Assembly: GCA_947446625.1 (NCBI GenBank)
Contig: CANFIE010000140.1
Coordinates: 1 to 8,993, forward strand
DNA length: 8,993 nucleotides
Direction of reading: 5' to 3'
DNA from: Acetobacteraceae bacterium
Lineage (GTDB): Bacteria > Pseudomonadota > Alphaproteobacteria > Acetobacterales > Acetobacteraceae
A program made the translations under genes and the position numbers. Shown in pieces: positions 1-5,436 of this stretch (the first letter of the stretch is position 1; every line of letters begins with the position of its first letter). The notes beneath the pieces were generated by a model. The model ran no database searches, was not told the origin of the DNA, and worked only from the letters and a program-made list of their open reading frames with translations.

Positions 1-333
1 CACAGCGCCGGTCTGTCCAGTGTCATCATCCAGCGCGCGGCGCCGATTCCCGCCATGGCGCTGACACTGTGGCTGCAAGGCCTGGCGGAGCATCTGGGCA
101 GCCGCTTGCTGCGGCTGAAGGGCCTGGTGGCCATTGCCGAGGCGCCGGAGGCCCCGGCCATTCTGCACGGCATCGGCCATGTGATGCACGCGCCGGAATG
201 GCTGGAAGCCTGGCCTGGCGAGGACCGCCAGAGCCGTATCGTCCTCATCGGCCAGAGCATTCCGCCCTATTGGCCGCTCCGCCTGCTGGAAGCGATTGAG
301 GCCGAGGTGCGCGACGCCTCAGGCCTTGCCTAG
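1..333 (+). CDS. CobW-type GTPase / metallochaperone, C-terminal fragment
   Basis: This frame is open from the first base to a TAG at 331-333 (110 residues), so the gene starts upstream of the window; the internal ATG at 55 is not the true start. The fragment matches the CobW C-terminal domain as known for the COG0523 family: a conserved LLRLKG (residues 36-41 of the fragment), an HGIGHVMHAPEWLEAWP stretch (56-72) and DRQSRIVLIGQ (75-85), the usual end of these proteins. Family members are G3E P-loop GTPases that deliver or insert metal ions (cobalt for cobalamin synthesis, zinc in stress variants). The GTPase domain and metal motif that would separate CobW from a zinc paralogue lie outside the window, so no gene symbol is given. 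Its stop codon is the first three bases of the TAGAGCA end of the downstream repeat. It runs tail-to-tail with the solute-binding gene at 415. Confidence 0.88.
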   Translation, partial: HSAGLSSVIIQRAAPIPAMALTLWLQGLAEHLGSRLLRLKGLVAIAEAPEAPAILHGIGHVMHAPEWLEAWPGEDRQSRIVLIGQSIPPYWPLRLLEAIEAEVRDASGLA

Positions 334-435
334 AGCAATATCCGTTCTGATGGAATCATCAGAACGGATTTCTTGCTCTAGTTTCAAATAGTTATAGAGC
401 ACGAAATGCACCCGTCAGGGCGCGTAGTGCTCTAG
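330..435. repeat. 106-bp double-hairpin palindromic repeat, copy 1
   Basis: The element starts CTAGAGCA and ends TGCTCTAG. It has two palindromic modules joined by a short AT-rich linker. Module B (331-380) has an outer stem of TAGAGCAA (331-338) with TTGCTCTA (373-380) and an inner perfect 12-bp stem (340-351 with 358-369) around the loop GGAATC. Module A (395-434) has an outer stem of TAGAGCAC (395-402) with GTGCTCTA (427-434) and a shorter inner stem. The reverse complement is found at 6663-6768 with 9 differences by hand alignment. The element fills the junction between two convergent genes and overlaps both stops: the TAG of the CobW-type gene (331-333) and the TGA of the minus-strand receptor (417-415). 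It contains no ORF of its own. Palindromic intergenic repeats with TAGAGCA...TGCTCTA-like ends are, from general knowledge, common in alphaproteobacteria; this exact family is not one I can name. Confidence 0.9.
395..434 (-). terminator. Possible terminator hairpin for the minus-strand receptor gene (module A of repeat copy 1)
   Basis: Read on the minus strand, an 8-bp outer stem (TAGAGCAC with GTGCTCTA) encloses an inner stem GCGCCC (423-418) with GGGTGC (413-408), including one G-U pair, and the loop TGAC. The TGA stop of the receptor gene lies in that loop. The inner stem is followed by ATTTCG, only a short T run, so intrinsic termination is plausible but not certain. Confidence 0.35.
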
Positions 436-1332
436 CGCCTCGGCCACAATCGCGTTGTCGATCGTCATCGCCACGCCCGGCTTGCGGGTGATGGCGCCGG
501 CGGTGAACATGGCGTGTTCCAGCCGCAGGAAGGCTTCTTCCGGGTAAAAAGGATCAGGCGTCCACATGCCCTGGCGCTTGTACCGCCCCAGCGCCGCCTT
601 CAGCAGCGGCAGCGGCAAATCCGGGAAGTAGCTGGCCACGCACTCAGCCAGCGCGTCGGAAGGGCTGGCCGCCACCCAGGCCAGCGTCTTGGCCAGTCCG
701 CGCAGCATGGCCTTGAACTCCTGCCGCTTGGACTGAAGGTTCTGCACCGTGGTGTAGTAGGTGGTGTAGGCGGTGGGGCCGCGGCTGGCGGCCACATGCC
801 ACACATGGGCGCGGCCGCTCATCTCCAGCATGCTCGCCACCGGCTCGAACACCTGCGCCACGTCCAGCGTGCCATTCGCCACCGCCTCGGCATTCTCGGC
901 CATGGTGCGGTCGGTGATGCGCTTCACCGTGGTCGGGTCCAACCCATCCTGGCGCACGTCTTCCTGCAGGGTCCACCACGGGGTCGGCACTTCGCTCACC
1001 GTGCCCAGCGTCATCCCGGCCAGGTCGCGCAGGCGGAAGCCCGGGTTGGGCTGGCGCCCCACCAGAAAGAACGGGTCGCCCATCACCACCGCGCCAAAGT
1101 TGCGCAGCGGGGAAGCAGCATCGGCCTCATGCGCCAGCAGAATGCGCATCGGCCCGCCCCAGGCCAGGTCGGCATCGCCGGCCAGCACCACATCCTTCGC
1201 CGCGCCCGGCACCTGGCCGCTCAGCAGCGTTACCTGCACGCCCTCCTCGGCATAGGCATTGCGGGCCAGCGCCGCGTAGAAAGGTGCGTAGAACACGGCG
1301 CGGAACGGTTCCTGCAGCCTTATCGGAGTCAT
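415..1332 (-). CDS. ABC transporter solute-binding protein, NitT/TauT (NMT1/THI5-like) family, no visible signal peptide
   Basis: This 305-residue protein has the NMT1/THI5-like periplasmic-binding fold signature: FYAPFYAALARNAYAEEGVQV near the N-terminus (14-34), a GDADLAWGGP ligand-cleft segment (52-61), a second-lobe start RLRDLAGMTLGTV (100-112) and NGTLDVAQVFEP (153-164). Relatives bind taurine, nitrate, pyrimidine precursors or aromatic acids for ABC import; the ligand here is unknown. The ATG at 1332 is preferred over the one at 1389: the upstream 19 residues lack family similarity, 1389 would leave only 18 bp to the divergent gene, and a GCAAGG sequence lies about 10 nt before 1332. 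With this start there is no Sec or Tat leader, unusual for a binding protein. The CCCFC cluster of yeast THI5 enzymes is absent; the only cysteine is residue 231. No permease or ATPase of this class is adjacent. The last codons (LEHYAP) and the stop lie within repeat copy 1. It is divergent from the Bug/TctC operon. Confidence 0.82.
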   Translation of the reverse strand: MTPIRLQEPFRAVFYAPFYAALARNAYAEEGVQVTLLSGQVPGAAKDVVLAGDADLAWGGPMRILLAHEADAASPLRNFGAVVMGDPFFLVGRQPNPGFRLRDLAGMTLGTVSEVPTPWWTLQEDVRQDGLDPTTVKRITDRTMAENAEAVANGTLDVAQVFEPVASMLEMSGRAHVWHVAASRGPTAYTTYYTTVQNLQSKRQEFKAMLRGLAKTLAWVAASPSDALAECVASYFPDLPLPLLKAALGRYKRQGMWTPDPFYPEEAFLRLEHAMFTAGAITRKPGVAMTIDNAIVAEALEHYAP

Positions 1333-1407
1333 GGCGCCAGCCTTGCATTGTGATGCCGGCAAGGTGGCGTATTCTGCGCCGCACGCCAACCTGCCGAGGG
1401 CCCACCC
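1333..1407. promoter_or_regulatory. Divergent intergenic region, likely holding promoters for both directions
   Basis: This 75-bp gap separates the starts of the minus-strand receptor (1332) and the five-gene plus-strand operon (1408), so both transcription starts are expected here. A weak plus-strand candidate is TTGTGA (1348-1353), a 16-bp spacer, then TATTCT (1370-1375), each matching the sigma-70 consensus at 4 of 6 positions. GAGGG at 1396-1400, 7 nt before the ATG at 1408, is a good ribosome binding site. I found no clear operator palindrome. Confidence 0.4.
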
Positions 1408-2367
1408 ATGCTGTCTCGCCGCACATTCTTCGCGCTTCCCGCCCTGGCGACCCCGGCCTTGGCGCAGGAACGTTTCCCCTCCCGGCCGCTACGGCTCATC
1501 ATTCCGGTGGGCGTGGGCGGCGTTACCGACGTGGTCGGCCGCATCATCGCCGAAGCCATGGCGCAGGAGCTGGGCCGCCCGGTGGTGCCCGAGGCCATTC
1601 CCGGCGCCGGCAGCACCGTGGGGGCGGCGGCCTTCCATCGCCTACCGGCCGATGGCTACAGCTTCTACATCGGCACCAACAACCACCCGGTGATGCAGGC
1701 CATCCGCAAGGACTTCCCGTTCAACCCCATCACCGATTTCGTACCCTTCTGCCTGGTGGGGCGGCAGCCCTTCATGCTGGCGGTGCATCCTTCGGTGCCG
1801 GCGCAGGATTTGCCCTCGCTGCTCGTTTGGCTGCGCGAGCAGAAGGACGCGGCGAATTACGGCGCCACCAACCCCGGCGCCAGCAACCACCTGGCCGGAG
1901 AACTGTTCAAGCAGCTCAGCGGCATGGAATTCACCGTCATCCCCTACCGCACCGCCTCCAACGCGGTGCAGGACCTGGTGGCCGGGCGCATGAACTTCAC
2001 CATTGATAGCCCGACCATGCTGCGCCCGCTGATGGATGATGGCCGGGTGCGTGGCCTGGCTGTCACCGGCACGGCGCGCTCCGCCCTGCTGCCCGGCCTG
2101 CCCACCATCGGCGAATCCGGTGTGCCAGGGTACGACATGACCGCTTGGCAGGTGCTGTTCGCCAAGCCCGGCACCCCGGCCGAGCCGCTGGCCATCCTCA
2201 CCGCCGCCGCCCGCAAGGTGGTGGCGGACCCCGCCGTGCAGCAGCGCCTGCTGCGTGCCGGGGTGGAAACCTGGCCGGATTCCTCCCCCGCCGCCGCCGC
2301 CGCCCATGTGCAGGCCGAGGTGACGCGCTGGGCGCCCATCGTTGCCCGGATGGGGCTGGCCAACTGA
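1408..2367 (+). CDS. Tripartite tricarboxylate transporter-type substrate-binding receptor (Bug/TctC family), first copy
   Basis: This 319-residue protein has the usual Bug length. The N-terminus has a twin-arginine-like leader, SRRTFF at 3-8, a hydrophobic stretch, and probable cleavage after ATPALAQ at residue 20. The mature part follows the family pattern: RPLRLIIPVGVGGVTDVVGR (26-45, with the GGxTD loop and Asp41 that in this family lies at the ligand carboxylate), PGAGSTVGA (65-73), IPYRTASNAVQDLVAGRMNFTID (178-200), VRGLAVTGTAR (214-224) and LPTIGESGVPGYD (231-243). Bug proteins are periplasmic receptors for small carboxylates, amides or aromatic acids and feed TctA/TctB membrane proteins; many are orphans without adjacent TctAB, as here. 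It is the first gene of the plus-strand operon, 41 bp before the SDR start. The ligand cannot be read from sequence. It is clearly paralogous to, but quite diverged from, the second receptor at 4435. Confidence 0.93.
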   Translation: MLSRRTFFALPALATPALAQERFPSRPLRLIIPVGVGGVTDVVGRIIAEAMAQELGRPVVPEAIPGAGSTVGAAAFHRLPADGYSFYIGTNNHPVMQAIRKDFPFNPITDFVPFCLVGRQPFMLAVHPSVPAQDLPSLLVWLREQKDAANYGATNPGASNHLAGELFKQLSGMEFTVIPYRTASNAVQDLVAGRMNFTIDSPTMLRPLMDDGRVRGLAVTGTARSALLPGLPTIGESGVPGYDMTAWQVLFAKPGTPAEPLAILTAAARKVVADPAVQQRLLRAGVETWPDSSPAAAAAHVQAEVTRWAPIVARMGLAN

Positions 2368-2408
2368 GCCTGATGCGGGCAATTGGCGGGGCAAAGGGAA
2401 CCGCCATC

Positions 2409-3158
2409 ATGTCCGCATCCTTGTTCTCGCTGGAAGGTTCCAGCGCTTTCGTCACCGGCGCCTCGGGCCAGTTGGGCGCGCATTTCGCCCGGGTGCTGCA
2501 CGCCGCCGGCGCCCGCGTGGTGCTGGCCGCCCGCCGGGTGGAGGCCATCAGCGCCCTGGCGGCCGAGCTTGGCCCGCGCGCCCAGGCCGTGGCGCTGGAT
2601 GTGGCCAACGAAGCCAGCATCAGCGCCGCCTTCGACGCCGCCGGGCTGTGCGACATCATCGTCAACAATGCCGGCATCGCCGTCTCCAAGCCCATTCTGC
2701 AGCAAACAGCGGCTGACTGGGACAGCGTGCTGGAAGTGAACCTGCGCGGCTGCTTCCTGGTGGCGACCGAAGGCGCACGTCGCCTCGTGGCGGCGAAAAA
2801 GGGCGGTTCCATCATCAACATCGCCAGCATCGGCGGCCTGCGCATATTGCAGGGCGTGGCCGGCTACACCGCCGCTAAGGCCGGGCTGGTGCAACTCACC
2901 AAGCAGATGGCGGTGGAACTGGCGCGCTACAACATTCGCGCCAATGCGCTGTGCCCTGGCTATGTCGCCACGCCCATCAATGCCGAATTCTTCGCCTCCG
3001 AGGCCGGGCAGGCCGTGGTGAAGCGCGTGCCCCAGCGCCGCCTGGGCACGCCCGATGACCTGACCGGCCCGCTGCTGCTGCTGGCCAGCCCCGCCGGCGC
3101 GCACATGACAGGTGCGGCCCTGGTGGTGGATGGCGGCCATTCCGTGAACCCGCTTTAG
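2409..3158 (+). CDS. SDR family NAD(P)-dependent oxidoreductase (classical FabG-like)
   Basis: This 249-residue classical short-chain dehydrogenase has the expected length. Motifs seen are a cofactor-binding TGASGQLG (16-23), NNAG (86-89), a structural Asn111 in VNLRG, catalytic Ser140, and Tyr153 and Lys157 in YTAAK, followed by PGYVATPI (183-190) and the closing VVDGG (239-243). Arginines after the second beta strand (AARR, 40-43) suggest NADPH preference, an inference. The nucleotide-binding loop has Gln at the position usually held by the second Gly of TGxxxGxG. The ATG at 2409 was chosen over 2373 and over a longer in-frame start inside the receptor gene, because AAAGGGA (2393-2399) sits at proper distance and the SDR domain starts right after it. 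In context it may reduce or oxidise a carbonyl/hydroxyl group in the same pathway as the adjacent acyl-CoA dehydrogenase. The substrate is unknown, and FabG-like similarity does not imply fatty-acid synthesis. Confidence 0.93.
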   Translation: MSASLFSLEGSSAFVTGASGQLGAHFARVLHAAGARVVLAARRVEAISALAAELGPRAQAVALDVANEASISAAFDAAGLCDIIVNNAGIAVSKPILQQTAADWDSVLEVNLRGCFLVATEGARRLVAAKKGGSIINIASIGGLRILQGVAGYTAAKAGLVQLTKQMAVELARYNIRANALCPGYVATPINAEFFASEAGQAVVKRVPQRRLGTPDDLTGPLLLLASPAGAHMTGAALVVDGGHSVNPL

Positions 3159-3173
3159 GTCGGCAAGCCGACC
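3158..3173 (+). other. Small perfect palindrome after the SDR stop codon
   Basis: GGTCGG (3158-3163) pairs with CCGACC (3168-3173) around CAAG, and the last base of the TAG stop is the first stem base. No T run follows, and the next gene has its ribosome site AGGA at 3184-3187, so this is unlikely to be a terminator. It may be an RNA-stability or processing hairpin between genes of one operon. Confidence 0.35.
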
Positions 3174-3198
3174 ACCTGACCATAGGAAACGCAAGACG

Positions 3199-4407
3199 AT
3201 GGACTTCGCCCTCTCCCCGGAAATCGACGCCACGCGCAAGCGCATCCGCGAATTCGTCGAGACCCGCATCATCCCGCTGGAATCCGATGCGGCGAGCTAT
3301 GACGAGCACGAGAACATTGCCAAGCCGCTGCTGGAAACGCTGCGCGCCGAGGCCAAGGCCCAAGGCTTGTGGGCGCTGGGCATGCCGAAGGAACGCGGCG
3401 GCCAGGGCTTCAGCATGGTTGGCCTGGCCGCCTGCTATGAGGAAATGAACCGCAGCATCTTCGGCCCCTGCGTGTTCCACGGCGCGGCGCCCGAGGACGG
3501 CAACATGCGCGTGCTCAACCAGGTGGGCACCGAGGCACAGAAGGCCAAGTGGTTGCAGCCGATCATCGACGGCAAGGTTGGCTCGGCCTTCGTGATGACC
3601 GAGCCCGATGGCTGCGGCAGCGACCCCTCGCTGACCTATACCCGCGCCGACCGCAAGGGCAATGACCGCTGGGTCATCACCGGCCGCAAGTGGTTCATCA
3701 CCGGGGCCGAGGCCGCCAGCCACTTCATCCTCATGGCCCGCACCAGCGACGACGACCGCCGTGGCCTCTCGGCCTTCATGTTCCACAAGGACCAGCCGGG
3801 CTGGCGCATCGTGCGCCGCATCCCGATCATGGGGCCGGAGGAACATGGCGGCCATTGCGAACTGGAATTCGACGGGCTGGAAATTCCCGACGAGGACCGG
3901 CTGATGGAAGTGGGCGACGGCCTGCGCCTCACGCAAATCCGCCTTGGCCCGGCACGGCTGACGCATTGCATGCGCTGGACCGGCATGGGCCGCCGCGCGC
4001 TTGAGATTGCCATGGAATACATCCAGCGCCGGCAATCCTTCGGCGGCAAGCTCATCGACAAGGAAAGCGTGCAGCAGATGGTCGGCTCCGCCGCCATGGA
4101 GCTCGACATCGCCCGGCTGGTGACCATGCGCGCCGCCTGGGCGCTGGACCAGGGCAGCCTGGCCCGCAAGGAAGTCTCCACCGCCAAGGTGGTGGCCGCC
4201 GATGCGCTGCAAAAGGCGGTGGATACCTCGCTCCAGTTGCTCGGCGCGCGTGGCTACAGCAAGGACACGGTGGTGGAGTGGATGTACCGCTACGCCCGCC
4301 AGGCCCGGCTGGTGGACGGCGCCTCCGAGGTGCATCGGATGGTGCTGGCCAACCGGCTGCGCAAGGAAGGCAAGGATTTCTTCGCCTGGGGCGCCATCAA
4401 CGGCTAA
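3199..4407 (+). CDS. Acyl-CoA dehydrogenase family protein (ACAD10/11-like)
   Basis: This 402-residue FAD enzyme should oxidise an acyl-CoA to the 2-enoyl-CoA, passing electrons to ETF in the cytoplasm. Domains run in the normal order: an N-terminal helical domain (1 to about 125), a middle beta domain with FVMTEPDGCGSD (131-142) and WVITGRKWFITGAEAA (158-173), then a C-terminal helical domain with RRQSFGGKL (277-285), a flavin/dimer-contact segment, and QLLGARGYS (346-354). LVDGASEVHR (371-380) matches the ACAD10/ACAD11 and bacterial FadE2-type ending. Asp373 stands where medium-chain enzymes carry the catalytic Glu of YEGT, as is usual in this subgroup. The ATG at 3199 has AGGA at 3184-3187, 11 nt upstream, slightly long. 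It lies 40 bp after the SDR. No acyl-CoA ligase, hydratase or thiolase is linked here, so a complete beta-oxidation set is not present in the window. Confidence 0.93.
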   Translation: MDFALSPEIDATRKRIREFVETRIIPLESDAASYDEHENIAKPLLETLRAEAKAQGLWALGMPKERGGQGFSMVGLAACYEEMNRSIFGPCVFHGAAPEDGNMRVLNQVGTEAQKAKWLQPIIDGKVGSAFVMTEPDGCGSDPSLTYTRADRKGNDRWVITGRKWFITGAEAASHFILMARTSDDDRRGLSAFMFHKDQPGWRIVRRIPIMGPEEHGGHCELEFDGLEIPDEDRLMEVGDGLRLTQIRLGPARLTHCMRWTGMGRRALEIAMEYIQRRQSFGGKLIDKESVQQMVGSAAMELDIARLVTMRAAWALDQGSLARKEVSTAKVVAADALQKAVDTSLQLLGARGYSKDTVVEWMYRYARQARLVDGASEVHRMVLANRLRKEGKDFFAWGAING

Positions 4408-4428
4408 CCTCCCGGCAAAACCGGGAGG
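4408..4428 (+). promoter_or_regulatory. Hairpin that buries the Shine-Dalgarno of the second receptor gene
   Basis: CCTCCCGG (4408-4415) pairs perfectly with CCGGGAGG (4421-4428) around the loop CAAAA. The stem begins on the base right after the TAA of the acyl-CoA dehydrogenase (4405-4407), and its 3' arm contains GGGAGG, the Shine-Dalgarno for the ATG at 4435, 6 nt away. A ribosome terminating at the TAA would cover the 5' arm and free the site, so translational coupling is the simplest reading (inference). There is no T tract, so it is not a typical terminator. Confidence 0.6.
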
Positions 4429-4434
4429 AAAACG

Positions 4435-5427
4435 ATGTCGCTGCACCGCCGCACCCTGCTTGCCACCACCCTGGCTGGTTCCACCCTGGCTGCGCCCCTG
4501 GCAGCCCCTGCCAGGGCCCAGGGCGAGTGGCGGCCGGACAAGCCGATCCGCGTCATCGTTCCCTACACACCAGGCGCCATCAACGACATTCTGGCCCGCC
4601 TGGTGGCCGAGAAGATGGCCGATGTCTTCGGCCAGCTCGGGGTGGTGGAGAACCGCCCCGGCGCCTCGGGTTCGCTCGGCATTGCCGCGGCGGCCCAGGC
4701 GGCGCCCGATGGCGGCACCATCGCGGTCTGCAACGCCGCCAACCTGTGCATGAACCCCTTTTTGTTCGCCAATACCGGCTACGACCCGCGCCGCGACATC
4801 GCGCCGCTCTGCGTCACCCACCGGCTGATGAACGCCCTGGCGGTGCGGGCCGAAAGCCCGATCCGTGACCTGCGCGACCTCATCGCCCGGGCCAAGGCGG
4901 CGCCCGGCCGGCTCAGCTATGCCTCCTCGGGCGCCGGCTCCTCGCCGCATCTTGCCGCCGAACTGCTGACCCACCAGGCCGGGCTGGAGGTGGTGCATGT
5001 GCCCTATCGCGGCTCCACCCCGGGCATGATCGACCTGATCGGTGGCCGGGTGGACTACACCATCGACAACCTGCCCAACGTGCTGGCGCAGGTGGAGGCC
5101 GGCAAGGTACGCGCCCTGGCGGTAACCGGCACCGAGCGCGACCCGACCATGCCCAACGTGCCCACCTTCCAGGAAGCCGGGCTGCCGGGCTACGCCATGT
5201 ATGTCTGGTTCGGCTTTGTTGGCCCCGGCAGCCTGCCGCCCCGCATTCGCGACGCGCTGGCCGCCGGCATTACCCGCATTGTGCATGGCGACGAAACACG
5301 CGAGAAATTGCGCCGCGCCGGCGCCACCCTATGGCCACAGGCCCCTGCCCAGTTCAGTGCCCTGATCAGCGCCGAGTTGGAGAAATGGGGCACGGTCATC
5401 CGCGCCGCCGGCATCAAGGTTGAATAG
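4435..5427 (+). CDS. Tripartite tricarboxylate transporter-type substrate-binding receptor (Bug/TctC family), second copy
   Basis: This 330-residue periplasmic receptor has a leader with a twin-arginine-like HRRTLLA (4-10), a long hydrophobic segment and probable cleavage after APARAQ (about residue 29). Family motifs seen: KPIRVIVPYTPGAINDILAR (36-55, ligand-loop Asp51), ENRPGASGSLG (72-82), VPYRGSTPGMIDLIGGRVDYTIDN (189-212), VRALAVTGTERDP (225-237) and VPTFQEAGLPGY (242-253). This copy keeps the canonical NRPGASG sequence, whereas the first copy has EAIPGAGS, so the two are unlikely to be a recent duplication and may bind different ligands. Translation probably depends on the upstream hairpin at 4408-4428. 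The amidohydrolase follows after 9 bp, suggesting the captured compound or a derivative is its substrate (inference). TctA/TctB are not in the window. Confidence 0.94.
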   Translation: MSLHRRTLLATTLAGSTLAAPLAAPARAQGEWRPDKPIRVIVPYTPGAINDILARLVAEKMADVFGQLGVVENRPGASGSLGIAAAAQAAPDGGTIAVCNAANLCMNPFLFANTGYDPRRDIAPLCVTHRLMNALAVRAESPIRDLRDLIARAKAAPGRLSYASSGAGSSPHLAAELLTHQAGLEVVHVPYRGSTPGMIDLIGGRVDYTIDNLPNVLAQVEAGKVRALAVTGTERDPTMPNVPTFQEAGLPGYAMYVWFGFVGPGSLPPRIRDALAAGITRIVHGDETREKLRRAGATLWPQAPAQFSALISAELEKWGTVIRAAGIKVE

Positions 5428-5436
5428 GAGCCCCGC

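Noticed and set aside
330..435. Repeat considered as a CRISPR repeat, attachment site or RNA gene
   Set aside because: Only two widely separated inverted copies exist, with no spacer array, integrase or tRNA nearby; a dispersed palindromic element fits the data.
514..1353. A 279-codon plus-strand open frame overlapping the NMT1-type receptor
   Set aside because: Composition is His/Arg/Gln-rich without any family motif, and it is antisense to a gene with clear binding-protein signatures.
1333..1389. Upstream start for the NMT1-type receptor adding 19 residues
   Set aside because: The added segment is not a signal peptide or lipobox and leaves almost no space for the divergent promoter; kept only as a less likely alternative.
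2145..2408. N-terminal extension of the SDR reaching back into the first receptor gene
   Set aside because: The added 88 residues are Arg/Ala/Gly-rich out-of-frame translation of the receptor; the SDR domain and a proper ribosome site place the start at 2409.
1944..3272. A 442-codon minus-strand open frame
   Set aside because: It is antisense to the first receptor and the SDR, low-complexity in composition, with no motif; a shadow of real coding sequence.
4408..4428. Hairpin considered as an intrinsic terminator between the dehydrogenase and second receptor
   Set aside because: No T tract follows and its 3' arm is the ribosome site of the next gene, so a translational role fits better.
2977..5286. 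A 769-codon open frame on the minus strand, rich in Gly, His, Gln and Ala
   Set aside because: It lies opposite the acyl-CoA dehydrogenase and second receptor, which have complete family motifs, and it shows no recognisable domain. Long antisense frames are expected in GC-rich genes with few stop codons.
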